The notes: generated by a model from the sequence alone, not told the origin. Positions 1-8,304 are shown, counted from the first letter of the stretch. The stretch is 64,000 nt of DNA from Flavobacteriales bacterium (GCA_021741155.1 JAIOYP010000009.1:39792-103791), one strand, 5' to 3'. Program-made: numbers and translations.

Positions 1-718
1 TCAACTTTAGGCTGGCTCGGTTTTCCATTTTGGAGATGGCTTCCAGCAGAAGTTCTAGTCCTTTGTATTTTCGAATGATTCCGAAGAAAAGAATCACCTT
101 CCATTCGTCAGAAAGGTTGAGGTGTTTTCTCGCTAATTCTTTCTCCACTTTTTCACCGAAATGGTCATAAATGGGATGGTAGAGCAGCTTCCGAGTTTTT
201 TTAGCATCAAACTGGCTAAGTTCTTCCATTACACTCGAAGACATAGTCACGTACGAGTCGCAATGATTTAGGAAATACCGAGTGAACATTCCGTCTCCGA
301 TTCTTCTTTCGTGCGGAATAACGTTATCCAGAATGCCAATAATCGGAACATTTAGCTCGGCTTTAAGCCATTTACAGATGGTGCCCAAACATGGCCCCAT
401 GAATGGAAGCCAAAATCGAACAACGATAAAATCGGGCTTTAGTTTGGCGATTTTCCGTACGGTTAGCCACCAACTTATGGGATTGATGGAACTGATGGTT
501 GAGCGAATGTCGACTCCTTCTGGGCCTCTTCGGTCGTTGGCTTCTTTTTGGCTCGTTCCCGGAAAAAGAAAATTTGGATATTGAAGATAGAACGAGAAAA
601 TCGTGTTCTCAATTCCTTGTTTGGTAAATTCTTGGGACAAAGATTCGTTCAGTTGCGCTATTCCTCCGCGAAGCGGAAAAGCAGGACCGATAATCACACA
701 TTTTCGGGTTACGCCCAA
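1..718 (-). CDS. Glycosyltransferase family 4, N-terminal part (cut by window edge)
   Basis: Reading leftwards from 718 there is an open frame of about 239 codons that runs off the window. It begins (TTG) GVTRKCVIIGPAFPLRGGIA, which is the N-terminal Rossmann strand and glycine-rich loop of GT-B (GT4) glycosyltransferases ('GPAFPLRGGIAQ'). Further on come 'VPIIGILDNVIPHE' and a second-domain opening 'LFFGIIRKYKGLELLLEAI', typical of GT4 enzymes that transfer a sugar from a nucleotide sugar. The TTG lies 2 bases after the stop of the GT2 gene; the frame is open upstream into that gene but contains no ATG there, so TTG 718 is my choice of start. The C-terminal half, including the usual E-x7-E motif, is outside the window. 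It probably shares an operon with the GT2 and DUF4199 genes and acts in surface polysaccharide or glycolipid synthesis; the acceptor is unknown. Confidence 0.85.
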   Translation of the reverse strand, partial: MGVTRKCVIIGPAFPLRGGIAQLNESLSQEFTKQGIENTIFSFYLQYPNFLFPGTSQKEANDRRGPEGVDIRSTISSINPISWWLTVRKIAKLKPDFIVVRFWLPFMGPCLGTICKWLKAELNVPIIGILDNVIPHERRIGDGMFTRYFLNHCDSYVTMSSSVMEELSQFDAKKTRKLLYHPIYDHFGEKVEKELARKHLNLSDEWKVILFFGIIRKYKGLELLLEAISKMENRASLKL

Positions 719-720
719 CG

Positions 721-1671
721 TTAGTCTATTGTTTCGGCAATATGATAGTTGTTCCGGTCGTGTGAGGATCGGGAAATCATCTCAGCCAAGAAACCAGCGG
801 TAAACAACTGCGTGCCGATAATCATCGCTAAAATGGCGAGGTAGAACAAAGGTTGATCCGTCACTTCGCGCACTTTTGTCTGGTTTGCAAGGCCAATAAT
901 CTTTTCAAGAATGAGCCAAGCGCTTACAGCACCACCAAGAAGAAACATAAGCGTGCCATAAACTCCAAAAAAGTGCATTGGACGTTTACCGAAACGGCTC
1001 ATGAATGTAATGACCAATAAATCCAAAGGCCCATTGATAAATCGCTCTATCCCAAACTTAGTGACGCCAAACTTTCGTTCTTGGTGCTGCACAATCTTTT
1101 CACCAATCTTGGTGAATCCAGCCCATTTGGCGATTACGGGAATGTAACGGTGCATCTCACCATATACTTCCACGCTTTTCACCACATCTTGCTTGTACGC
1201 TTTCAAACCACAATTGAAATCATGCAAGTTGATGCCAGACATGCTGCGTGCTGCCCAATTGTAAAGTTTGGTTGGAATTGTCTTTGTAATCGGGTCGAAA
1301 CGTTTCTTTTTCCAGCCTGATACTAGGTCAAAACCATCCTCAGTAATCATCCTCACCAATTCAGGAATTTCCTCTGGACTATCCTGTAGATCGGCATCCA
1401 TTGTGATAACGATGTCGCCTTTGGCTGCGTCAAATCCACGGTTCAAGCCAGCAGATTTCCCATAATTTCTACGGAATCGCAAGGCACGAATTTGAGAATA
1501 CTGTTTCTTCAGATTTTCAATGACTTCCCAAGAACCATCCGTGCTTCCGTCATCCACATACACAACTTCATAGTTGAAGTTATTCTTCTGCATAACTTCA
1601 TCAATCCACCTAGTTAGCTCAGGCAGCGATTCGTTTTCGTTGTAAAGTGGGATTACGATGGATATCAGCAC
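721..1671 (-). CDS. Family 2 glycosyltransferase, DPM1/GtrB-like
   Basis: 316 residues. The N-terminal GT-A domain shows 'LISIVIPLYNENESLPEL', 'VVYVDDGSTDGS' (nucleotide binding) and the metal-binding 'DADLQDSPEE' around residues 90-100. Two hydrophobic segments at the C-terminus (about 235-260 and 275-300) anchor it in the inner membrane. This architecture is that of GtrB/ArnC/dolichyl-phosphate-mannose-synthase-like enzymes, which charge a polyprenyl phosphate with a sugar from UDP- or GDP-sugar. It sits 5 bases after the DUF4199 gene and 2 bases before the GT4 gene, so the three are probably cotranscribed leftwards. The exact sugar cannot be read from sequence. Confidence 0.9.
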   Translation of the reverse strand: MLISIVIPLYNENESLPELTRWIDEVMQKNNFNYEVVYVDDGSTDGSWEVIENLKKQYSQIRALRFRRNYGKSAGLNRGFDAAKGDIVITMDADLQDSPEEIPELVRMITEDGFDLVSGWKKKRFDPITKTIPTKLYNWAARSMSGINLHDFNCGLKAYKQDVVKSVEVYGEMHRYIPVIAKWAGFTKIGEKIVQHQERKFGVTKFGIERFINGPLDLLVITFMSRFGKRPMHFFGVYGTLMFLLGGAVSAWLILEKIIGLANQTKVREVTDQPLFYLAILAMIIGTQLFTAGFLAEMISRSSHDRNNYHIAETID

Positions 1672-1676
1672 CGCGG

Positions 1677-2198
1677 TTAGTTGTTTTCTGAATCAGATGA
1701 AACGGAAGCGAATGGGTCTCCGTCTTTCTTTAAAATTCCAGAGGTTACCAACGAAATCAGAAATCCTACGAAAGTGTAGCTCAAAACTACCATTGCCGCC
1801 ATTGGACCTGGCTGCATGAATTTTTTGGTCATGCTCATAGCCATCTCAACTTGGTCGTCAGGCAATCCTTGTTCGTACATCTGATCTTCTGCTCGTAAAA
1901 TAAGTTGCTCTAACGTGTCTGGGTCGATAAAACTGAAAAACACGAAAGTGTAAAAAGCCACCATGATACTGGCAAAGAAGGCAATGCCAGTACCAGTTCC
2001 AAGTCCTTGTCCGTAAGAAAGTACGCCATCCTGATTAATTCGCTTTGCCTGAGTGCCGAGATAAATTAAAGCCGCAATAACCGCATAACTAATCCATTGC
2101 GCCCATTTAGCTTCGGTCATATCGAGCAAATACAGGACTAATGAAATTCCGATGAGCGCAAGCCCAAGGATTCCTCCCCAATTCATTAAATGTTTCAT
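1677..2198 (-). CDS. DUF4199 integral membrane protein
   Basis: 173 residues with four predicted membrane helices: two near the N-terminus (MNWGGILGLALIGISLVLYL; WISYAVIAALIYLGTQ), one after the glycine-rich 'SYGQGLGTGTGIAFFASIMV', and one near the C-terminus (MAAMVVLSYTFVGFLISLV). The soluble loop between helices 3 and 4 is acidic. Layout and length fit DUF4199, a family of unknown function that in Bacteroidota is often encoded directly upstream of a GtrB-like glycosyltransferase, as here. It is the first gene of the leftward operon. A role in lipid-linked sugar transport or enzyme support is only inferred from the neighbourhood. Confidence 0.85.
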   Translation of the reverse strand: MKHLMNWGGILGLALIGISLVLYLLDMTEAKWAQWISYAVIAALIYLGTQAKRINQDGVLSYGQGLGTGTGIAFFASIMVAFYTFVFFSFIDPDTLEQLILRAEDQMYEQGLPDDQVEMAMSMTKKFMQPGPMAAMVVLSYTFVGFLISLVTSGILKKDGDPFASVSSDSENN

Positions 2199-2240
2199 GG
2201 TTGGTTGGTTTGAGATTCGGCCAAAGATAATGGATTGTAG

Positions 2241-2352
2241 AGACGCGATTTATCGCGTCTGTTAAGAGTTATTCAGTAGAGAGGCGATTTATCGTGTCTT
2301 AATTATTGGTTGCCAGATTGTCTGTGCTATTCAGTCGCGATAAATCGCGACT
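2241..2352. repeat. Three palindromic GCGAT-TTAT-CGC repeats
   Basis: Three related palindromes lie between the BlaI and DUF4199 genes: 2241-2260 (AGACGCGATTTATCGCGTCT, 9-2-9, perfect), 2280-2299 (imperfect copy, G-to-T and C-to-G changes) and 2333-2352 (AGTCGCGATAAATCGCGACT, perfect). The last ends on the base before the BlaI stop codon. They could form RNA hairpins at the 3' end of the BlaI mRNA or act as protein-binding sites. I recall very similar AGACGCGAT...ATCGCGTCT palindromes dispersed in other bacterial genomes, including cyanobacteria, but cannot verify that here. Confidence 0.85.
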
Positions 2353-2724
2353 CTACATGTTTTGTTTCTTTTTCGCTTCAATCACCTTCATTAGGTCATC
2401 CATTTCTTTCACAGTCATGTCGTTGTCCTTCACGAAAAATGAAACCAAGTTCTTGAATGATCCATCGAAATAATTATCGACTAAGTGTCCAGCGGTGTGT
2501 TTGGTGTAATCCTCCTTGGATACAATCGCAAAATACTGGTGTGTTTTCCCGAACGCCTTGTAACTCACAAACTCCTTCTTTTCTAAAATGCGGATAATGG
2601 TACTCACCGTATTGTACGCAGGTTTCGGCTCTGGAAACTCTTCAATCACATCCTTAACGAACGCTTTTTTGAGTTTCCATAACGCATGCATTACCTGTTC
2701 TTCGGCTTTCGTCAAATCTGTCAT
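2353..2724 (-). CDS. BlaI/MecI/CopY-family transcriptional repressor
   Basis: 123 residues, the normal family size. The N-terminal winged helix reads 'LTKAEEQVMHALWKLKKAFVKDVIEEF' followed by the recognition helix region 'PAYNTVSTIIRILEKKEFV', diagnostic of BlaI/MecI. The C-terminal helices form the dimer interface. Such repressors usually control a BlaR1/MecR1-type M56 metalloprotease and an output gene; neither is within this window, so here the regulator stands alone, transcribed leftwards and divergent from mqnB. The region just upstream (2738-2773) has two dyads and suggests autoregulation. The stop overlaps no gene, but a palindrome abuts it. Confidence 0.92.
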   Translation of the reverse strand: MTDLTKAEEQVMHALWKLKKAFVKDVIEEFPEPKPAYNTVSTIIRILEKKEFVSYKAFGKTHQYFAIVSKEDYTKHTAGHLVDNYFDGSFKNLVSFFVKDNDMTVKEMDDLMKVIEAKKKQNM

Positions 2725-2737
2725 GGCGTGAATTTAT

Positions 2738-2773
2738 AACTAAAGAGTTAGTTTTATAACTATGCATTTAGTT
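2738..2773. promoter_or_regulatory. Probable BlaI operator: two phased dyads
   Basis: Immediately upstream of the BlaI gene are AACTAA-AGAG-TTAGTT (2738-2753) and AACTA-TGCATT-TAGTT (2758-2773). Both are inverted repeats with the same AACTA/TAGTT arms and start exactly 20 bp apart, about two helical turns, so two dimers could bind the same face. Position and symmetry suggest an autoregulatory operator that may also influence the divergent mqnB. This is inference; BlaI operators in other phyla use TACA/TGTA arms. Confidence 0.55.
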
Positions 2774-2876
2774 TTTGTTTAGCATTGGTTCTGATTCGTG
2801 CTAGAATCAGCCTCATAAATTTCGGTTTGGAGCGTCCTAGCTGCAAAACCTGAATCGAAGAGACTAAATTTGGCAC

Positions 2877-3491
2877 ATGGCAAAAAGGATTCTTCTCGTT
2901 TCAGCGACTCAAACAGAAATGATTTCTGCAGAGTTTGACGGCTTGGAGAAATTGATAACGGGCGTTGGAATGGTCGCAACTACGTTTGCTGTCACGCGCA
3001 AACTTGCCGCAACCCAATATGATTTGGTAATCAACATTGGAATAGCAGGCACGTTTACAAATGATGTAGAGATTGGTCAGGTTGTATGGGTTGCAATTGA
3101 TGAGTTCTCAGAGCTAGGGGTTGAAGATCATTCGCGGTTTATTCCAGCGGATGATTTAGGGCTGATGGACGAAGCGGACCGAGTGTTTCATGCAGATGAA
3201 GATTACCGACCAAATTTGCTGGGAGTCACCGCTTTGACGGTCAATCGTGTTCATGGAAACGCTGCGACTATCGAAAGAGATTTTAAACAATTTAAATGCA
3301 ATATCGAAACTATGGAAGGAGCAGCCGTGGCGTACGTCTGCAATCAATTTGACGTTCCGTGGGTTCAAATTCGGGCTATATCTAATATGGTTGAACCGAG
3401 AAACCGAGACGCTTGGAACATTCCTTTGGCTATCAAAAACCTGCATTCGGAGGTAGAGAAATACATTTATGAATGGACTAATGAAGCATAA
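2877..3491 (+). CDS. mqnB: Futalosine hydrolase (menaquinone synthesis)
   Basis: 204 residues of the nucleoside phosphorylase/hydrolase fold. It begins 'MAKRILLVSATQTEM' and has 'GVGMVATTF' (29-37), 'INIGIAGTF' (52-60) and the substrate loop 'ETMEGAAVAYV' (144-154) with the catalytic-type Glu, followed by 'ISNMVEPRNRDAW' (169-181), which marks MqnB over MTA/SAH nucleosidases. The enzyme removes the purine base from futalosine (or aminodeoxyfutalosine) to give dehypoxanthine futalosine. The next gene, mqnD, acts later in the same pathway and overlaps it by 11 bases. A TAAATTTG box (2865-2872) lies only 4 bases before the ATG, so the mRNA could be leaderless. mqnA and mqnC are not in the window. 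Confidence 0.92.
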   Translation: MAKRILLVSATQTEMISAEFDGLEKLITGVGMVATTFAVTRKLAATQYDLVINIGIAGTFTNDVEIGQVVWVAIDEFSELGVEDHSRFIPADDLGLMDEADRVFHADEDYRPNLLGVTALTVNRVHGNAATIERDFKQFKCNIETMEGAAVAYVCNQFDVPWVQIRAISNMVEPRNRDAWNIPLAIKNLHSEVEKYIYEWTNEA

Positions 3492-4311
3492 ACTTACGCT
3501 TGGTTTTTCGCCTTGTCCGAACGATACCTTCATTTTTGATGCCTTGGTCAATGGAAGAATTGACCTTGGTGATATTGAACTGGAAGTTGTGTTGGCCGAT
3601 GTGGAAGAACTGAACCGCATGGCGATTGCTGGGAAATTGGACATTACCAAAATCAGTTACAATGCTTTTGCGCGCGTACATTATATGTATCAGCTGCTGA
3701 ATGCCGGAAGTGCATTGGGCAATAAGTGTGGGCCGTTATTGATTGCGAAGAAACCGTTGACCGTAGATGAATTACAAACCGTTACGATTGCCATTCCTGG
3801 AAAGAACACAACTGCCAACTTCTTGATGTCATTCGCTTATCCTGATGCTTCAAATAAAAAGGAATTCCTTTTCTCAGAAATTGAAAAGGCGGTCTTGAAT
3901 GATGAAGTGGAAGCTGGAGTCATTATCCATGAAAACCGATTCACGTACTCAGAAAAAGGGTTAGTGAAGATTGCCGATTTGGGAGAAGTTTGGGAACAAA
4001 AAACAGGTTTCCCGATTCCGCTTGGCGGCATTGCCATTCACCGCAGATTGAAGCCAGAATTGCGTAGGCGATTTGATGCTCTGCTCAGAGAAAGCGTGCA
4101 ATTTGCGTTCAATAATCCCGAAGCTTCAAAAGATTACGTCAAGTGTCATGCGCAGGAAATGGACGAAGCAGTGATGCGTTCACATATCAATCTCTACGTC
4201 AATAAATATTCAATTGATCTTGGAGAAAAAGGAAAAAGTGCAATTGCTAAAATGTACGAGGTCGGAAAGACCTTCGGAATGCCGAGGGTTGAAGATTCGG
4301 TTTTTGTCTAA
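3481..4311 (+). CDS. mqnD: 1,4-dihydroxy-6-naphthoate synthase (menaquinone synthesis)
   Basis: 276 residues from ATG 3481. The opening 'KLTLGFSPCPNDTFIFDAL' is the MqnD signature of the periplasmic-binding-protein-like fold, and 'GKNTTANFLMSFAYPD' and 'EAGVIIHENRFTYSEKGL' follow as in the family. It converts cyclic dehypoxanthine futalosine to 1,4-dihydroxy-6-naphthoate. Another ATG lies 12 bases upstream (3469), but 3481 gives the usual N-terminus and a short overlap with mqnB, implying translational coupling. Together with mqnB this shows the organism makes menaquinone by the futalosine route rather than the Men route. A 28-bp palindrome follows the stop. Confidence 0.93.
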   Translation: MKHKLTLGFSPCPNDTFIFDALVNGRIDLGDIELEVVLADVEELNRMAIAGKLDITKISYNAFARVHYMYQLLNAGSALGNKCGPLLIAKKPLTVDELQTVTIAIPGKNTTANFLMSFAYPDASNKKEFLFSEIEKAVLNDEVEAGVIIHENRFTYSEKGLVKIADLGEVWEQKTGFPIPLGGIAIHRRLKPELRRRFDALLRESVQFAFNNPEASKDYVKCHAQEMDEAVMRSHINLYVNKYSIDLGEKGKSAIAKMYEVGKTFGMPRVEDSVFV

Positions 4312-4321
4312 GGATTCGTCT

Positions 4322-4349
4322 GTTAGGGTTCGATGCATCGAACCCTAAC
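4322..4349. terminator. 28-bp perfect palindrome between convergent genes
   Basis: Positions 4322-4349 form a perfect 14+14 palindrome (arm GTTAGGGTTCGATG), ending 8 bases before the stop of the leftward lipoprotein gene and 10 bases after the stop of mqnD. As RNA it makes a stable hairpin on either strand, so it probably stops transcription from both sides. There is no T tract. Confidence 0.65.
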
Positions 4350-4356
4350 CTAACCG

Positions 4357-5226
4357 CTACTGTGTGAAGTTGAAGACTTCGCCATCAACTTCAATAGTCG
4401 CTTGCTTATCGCATTCTCCCATTCCGTAATCGATAGTTCCATCGTTGAAATTGGCAGGCGAAATGACCATCGTTCCTTTATTGATGTAGGCACAACCTGT
4501 TTGAAGAACCAATGCAGTTGATGATTCCCAAGTAAACGGATGTGTGTTCGAATCATTGCCTTCGCCTGAGCCTGTCAGTTCAAAAACATCATCGTTCAAA
4601 CCAGCTACTCCCATAATGCTTGTGGTATCTGGCGTGTTGAAATGAGTGGTATCTCCTTCTGTCCATGTTCTGTTGAGGTTTGCTTCCCAAAGAACTTGCT
4701 GAGAACCCCAAGAAATAATGGCGTCAGAAATTGTTTCGCTGTAGGTTGGATTTCCTGAGCCATCGGCAGCACCAACAGTAACGGAATACGTTCCTGCAAG
4801 CGTGTATTGACCTTTCGTAAAGCCATCGAAAAGTATGTCAATTGTAGTTCCTTCGTCTCCAAAATTTCCGCTGAATTCGGCAGTGAAAATTCCTTTTCTA
4901 ACAATTCCATTTGGACCAGTACAACCAGTTGTTCCGTAATCAACGGTCAAGGTTTTTGGGAATGTTGAACCGAGGGGCGAAAGTGTGGCTGTGGCACAGG
5001 AGGCCGTTCCGCTCAAAGTCCAAGATGATTGGCTAATCTGATTCAGTGGTGTTCCATTGTTGACCGCAGTACTCAATTGTGCAAACACATCGTTGAAAAC
5101 GATGATGGCAACCGAACTATTGCTGGCAGCTTGAATGTTCTGATGCACAACTTTCTTGCAACTAGAGATGAAAACAACACTAGTCAAAAGTGTCAATGCA
5201 ATCGGGAAAAGGAATTTTCTGTTCAT
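4357..5226 (-). CDS. Secreted lipoprotein of unknown function
   Basis: 289 residues starting at ATG 5226; the frame is open further upstream into folA, but only this start gives the signal sequence 'MNRKFLFPIALTLLTSVVFISSCKK' with a lipobox cysteine (SSC). The mature part is rich in Thr, Ser, Gly and Asn and mostly beta, e.g. 'GSTFPKTLTVDYGTTGC', 'GTYSVTVGAADGSGNPTYSETISDAIISW', with several Cys that could pair. It ends 'DKQATIEVDGEVFNFTQ'. I do not recognise a named domain, though such proteins are common as surface or periplasmic lipoproteins in Bacteroidota. It is encoded 37 bases after folA and may be the last gene of the thyA-folA transcript. Confidence 0.75.
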   Translation of the reverse strand: MNRKFLFPIALTLLTSVVFISSCKKVVHQNIQAASNSSVAIIVFNDVFAQLSTAVNNGTPLNQISQSSWTLSGTASCATATLSPLGSTFPKTLTVDYGTTGCTGPNGIVRKGIFTAEFSGNFGDEGTTIDILFDGFTKGQYTLAGTYSVTVGAADGSGNPTYSETISDAIISWGSQQVLWEANLNRTWTEGDTTHFNTPDTTSIMGVAGLNDDVFELTGSGEGNDSNTHPFTWESSTALVLQTGCAYINKGTMVISPANFNDGTIDYGMGECDKQATIEVDGEVFNFTQ

Positions 5227-5263
5227 AATTCTTGGTTGTAAAATCGTGTGTAAAGTAACGGTT

Positions 5264-5743
5264 TTAAGCTCTTTCGTAGGTGATAAAGGTAAACGAATGT
5301 GGATGTTTTTCGTCCGTTGGATGAGCAGTCGTCTCAACTTCTTTCCATTCAGTTCCGAGTTTCGGGAAATGTCTGTCTCCTTCAAACGAGTGATGAACAC
5401 GCGTGAGATAAACTCGGTCAACTAAATCAAGCGCCAAGCGATAAATCTGTTCTCCACCAACGATGAAGGCTTCATTATCATTTTTGGCCAATGCCAATGC
5501 TTCTTCAAGCGAATTGACGATTTCGCATCCCTCAGCTTTGAAATTTGAATCTCGCGTAATGATGATGTTGGTGCGATTTGGCAGTGGACGGCCAACAGAT
5601 TCATAGGTTTTTCGCCCCATGATGATGGCGTGCCCGCTCGTTTTCTGTTTGAAAAACTTCAAATCATCTGGCAAATGCCAAATGAGGTCGTTGTCTTTTC
5701 CGATGACGTTGTTCTCGTCTGCTGCGACAATAATGCTAATCAT
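5264..5743 (-). CDS. folA: Dihydrofolate reductase
   Basis: 159 residues, as in E. coli. The start '[32 protein letters not shown]' has the substrate-binding 'WHLPDDL' with the catalytic acid at Asp27, then '[27 protein letters not shown]' for NADPH binding and 'FIVGGEQIY' near residue 95. It reduces dihydrofolate to tetrahydrofolate with NADPH, regenerating the cofactor oxidised by ThyA. Its ATG overlaps the thyA stop by 4 bases (ATGA), so the two are translationally coupled. Confidence 0.96.
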   Translation of the reverse strand: MISIIVAADENNVIGKDNDLIWHLPDDLKFFKQKTSGHAIIMGRKTYESVGRPLPNRTNIIITRDSNFKAEGCEIVNSLEEALALAKNDNEAFIVGGEQIYRLALDLVDRVYLTRVHHSFEGDRHFPKLGTEWKEVETTAHPTDEKHPHSFTFITYERA

Positions 5744-6534
5744 ACGGCTATCGGTGCTTTGATTCCCGGATGCGGTTCGTAGTTCAGCAACTCAAAATCA
5801 TCATACCTGAAGTCAAAAATGTCTTTCACAGCAGGATTGATTTTCATGGTTGGGAGTGTTCTCAACTCACGGCTCAGTTGCAATTCGGTCTGCTCAAAAT
5901 GGTTGGAGTAGAGGTGAGCATCGCCAAATGTGTGAACGAAATCTCCAGGTTCAAGATTGCAGACTTGAGCAATCATCATAGTGAGTAAGGCGTATGAAGC
6001 GATATTGAAGGGAACACCCAAGAAAATATCTGCGCTGCGCTGATACAATTGACAAGATAATTTTCCATCGGCAACATAAAACTGGAACATGGTGTGGCAC
6101 GGAGGCAAGGCCATGTTTTCCACCTCAGCCACATTCCAAGCACTTACAATATGACGTCTGGAATCTGGATTGTTCTTAATCCCGTCAATCAGTTTTACGA
6201 TTTGGTCAATTTTTTTCCCGTCAGGAGTTGGCCACGAACGCCACTGAACACCATAAACGGGGCCTAATTCTCCATCCTCATCTGCCCATTCATCCCAAAT
6301 AGAAACTCCATTTTCTTTTAGGTATTTGATGTTGCTGTCGCCTTTCAAAAACCACAAAAGTTCGTGGATGATTGAGCGTAAATGCAGTTTTTTAGTCGTA
6401 ACCACGGGAAAGCCTTCGCTAAGATCGAAGCGCATTTGATAGCCAAAAACACTGCGCGTACCAGTTCCTGTCCGATCCGATTTATCGGTTCCGGTTTCCA
6501 TTACGTGGCGCATCAGGTCGTGGTACTGTTTCAT
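5740..6534 (-). CDS. thyA: Thymidylate synthase
   Basis: 264 residues, the same as E. coli ThyA. The nucleophile is Cys146 in '[12 protein letters not shown]'; '[13 protein letters not shown]' (19-31), '[20 protein letters not shown]' (162-181) and '[12 protein letters not shown]' are the dUMP- and folate-binding motifs. The enzyme methylates dUMP to dTMP using 5,10-methylenetetrahydrofolate. It lies directly upstream of folA with a 4-base overlap and 9 bases after the lipoprotein gene that precedes it. Confidence 0.97.
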   Translation of the reverse strand: MKQYHDLMRHVMETGTDKSDRTGTGTRSVFGYQMRFDLSEGFPVVTTKKLHLRSIIHELLWFLKGDSNIKYLKENGVSIWDEWADEDGELGPVYGVQWRSWPTPDGKKIDQIVKLIDGIKNNPDSRRHIVSAWNVAEVENMALPPCHTMFQFYVADGKLSCQLYQRSADIFLGVPFNIASYALLTMMIAQVCNLEPGDFVHTFGDAHLYSNHFEQTELQLSRELRTLPTMKINPAVKDIFDFRYDDFELLNYEPHPGIKAPIAV

Positions 6535-6543
6535 GCTTTTAAA

Positions 6544-7164
6544 TTATTGAGGATAAATGGTTCGAGCGTGAAATCTTCCGTTTCTCAAATCGAGATGTCC
6601 GCCTGTACCGTTAAATACACGGCAATTGAATGTGCCTTTGGTTTTGGCTCCAAACTGCAATTCATCAACCGCCTTATGTGATGTGATTTCGAAATTGGCC
6701 CAACTTTCTTGTGTTCCGTACTGCACGTCACTGCTCCAAGTTACACTGTCATTATCTACGTAGAAAAAGATGGCTCCTTCAATTCCAGCAGTTGTGCTGT
6801 CCAAGTTGTAAGATCCGTAACCGTACGTTCCTTCATCAAAAAGGGAATAACTGACATTGTAAGATGGGAATAACGTGTCGGTGAGAAACTTCACAACTTG
6901 AATTCCCACCGTGTTCTTGGTGTAATCTGGTGTTTGGGAACTTCGCTGAAAGACGGTATACTGACTATGCAATCTGCCAAGAGAATCCTCATAGGTTCGA
7001 ATGCCTGGTCCATTACCGTAGTTTTCTTCGCCATCTTCATAGTAAACCGTGTCGCTTCCAATTTCGAATTCAACAAAAAACAAGTTGTCTTCTCCTGGTT
7101 GAAGTTCTTCTTTCTTGCAAGAGGCAAACAAAATCACGAATAGTGCAAAATAGATTGCTCTCAT
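6544..7164 (-). CDS. Lipoprotein of unknown function
   Basis: 206 residues from ATG 7164. 'MRAIYFALFVILFASCKKEELQPGED' is a short signal sequence with lipobox ASC. The mature part is beta-rich and contains 'NLFFVEFEIGSDTVYYEDG', 'ITSHKAVDELQFGAKTKGTFNC' and a terminal 'FNGTGGHLDLRNGRFHARTI'. It resembles the many Bacteroidota lipoproteins with immunoglobulin-like or DUF6252-like folds, but I cannot assign a family. A TACTTTTG box (7183-7190, minus strand) could drive this gene and thyA-folA behind it; the spacing to thyA is 9 bases. Confidence 0.7.
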   Translation of the reverse strand: MRAIYFALFVILFASCKKEELQPGEDNLFFVEFEIGSDTVYYEDGEENYGNGPGIRTYEDSLGRLHSQYTVFQRSSQTPDYTKNTVGIQVVKFLTDTLFPSYNVSYSLFDEGTYGYGSYNLDSTTAGIEGAIFFYVDNDSVTWSSDVQYGTQESWANFEITSHKAVDELQFGAKTKGTFNCRVFNGTGGHLDLRNGRFHARTIYPQ

Positions 7165-7252
7165 TTTTAGGACATTGAGAAACAAAAGTAATTACGCGGG
7201 AACGTAATTATCCGCGCTTTAAGAATCGGGTATCAACAATTTTTCCCCAATC

Positions 7253-8275
7253 TCAATGGAGGGTTAGACGGATAGGAAGGTGGTCTGAATAACCGCCATG
7301 ATACTTTGGTCCGCCATAGGTTTTACTTGGAGATGGTTCGCTTCCGTCTTTTGGAAAAAACAGCAGCCAATCTTCTTTGAAAATTGCGACTGACGAATCT
7401 GAAGCAGCGTATCCTTTTGTGCTATTAAGTAAGCCATCTGATACGATAAATTGATCGAGCATTCCCCAGTCTCCTTTATAGTTGTAGCTGCCCAATCCGC
7501 TTTGATTGAGGTTGTAGGTCAGGTTGGTGAGTTTATTATTTGCGCCAGGTTTACAGTTCATAACTTCGGTCATGGAGCGGTTGTCTGGGTAATCGTTGAA
7601 ATCTCCCATGCAAATGACCTTGGCGTTCTTGTTCCGTTGTAAAATGGAGTCGATTTTTGTTCGGAGAACGGTTGCGGCAAGTAAACGTTTCGGCTCGCTT
7701 GCTTCTTCGCCACCACGTCTGGATGGCCAATGATTAACGAAGAAATGAAGCGTATCCTTTCCTGAAAGTAGTTTGGCGTAAAGGATATCACGGGTGGTGG
7801 TTTCTGGTTCAAAATCGAAGAAAACATTCAGTTTTTCGTGATAGAGTTCAGAAAGAATTTCTGAGTTGTAAGCTAGGGCAACATCTATGCCTCTGGCATC
7901 CGGACTGTTTTCGTGGATGACTTTGAATTTGACTTTGCCAAGCGAATCGGTTTTGAAAAGGTCTTCTACTACTTTTCGGTTCTCAATTTCGCAAACTCCT
8001 ACCACTTCTGGAAGTCCGTCTTCAGATATGGCGGTGAGCACTTTTGCGAGGTCAACTAGCTTCTTTGCGTAGCGTTCCTGAGTCCAATTGTTGGCACTGT
8101 CGGGAAGGAATTCGTTGTCTAAAACAAGGGTGTCATCAACGGTATCGTACAGGTTTTCCACATTGTAGAAAACAACTTCAATTGGTTGAGTTAATTCTTG
8201 ACTGCATCCTGTAGTGAGCTGGAGCAGTCCGAGATTGATGATTATTGAGAGGGTTCTGAAAATTGGGTTTTGCAT
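7253..8275 (-). CDS. Endonuclease/exonuclease/phosphatase-family lipoprotein
   Basis: 340 residues from ATG 8275; the preceding in-frame ATG (8296) would add residues before the signal sequence. 'MQNPIFRTLSIIINLGLLQLTTGC' has a plausible lipobox (TGC). The mature protein carries the EEP-fold motifs: 'FYNVENLYDT' near residue 40, 'VGVCEIENRKVVEDL', 'FFVNHWPSRRGG', 'VICMGDFNDYPDN' and 'YSDHLPIRLTL' at the C-terminus with the catalytic Asp-His. Members hydrolyse phosphodiester bonds of nucleic acids, lipids or phosphoinositides. As an envelope-exposed member it may scavenge phosphate or nucleotides; the substrate is not known. Confidence 0.88.
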   Translation of the reverse strand: MQNPIFRTLSIIINLGLLQLTTGCSQELTQPIEVVFYNVENLYDTVDDTLVLDNEFLPDSANNWTQERYAKKLVDLAKVLTAISEDGLPEVVGVCEIENRKVVEDLFKTDSLGKVKFKVIHENSPDARGIDVALAYNSEILSELYHEKLNVFFDFEPETTTRDILYAKLLSGKDTLHFFVNHWPSRRGGEEASEPKRLLAATVLRTKIDSILQRNKNAKVICMGDFNDYPDNRSMTEVMNCKPGANNKLTNLTYNLNQSGLGSYNYKGDWGMLDQFIVSDGLLNSTKGYAASDSSVAIFKEDWLLFFPKDGSEPSPSKTYGGPKYHGGYSDHLPIRLTLH

Positions 8276-8304
8276 GGTGGGTTTTCTGGCGCGCAAATGT
8301 AGAA

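Noticed and set aside
5227..5421. In-frame extension of the lipoprotein gene into folA.
   Set aside because: It would put 65 residues before the lipoprotein signal and overlap folA by 158 bases.
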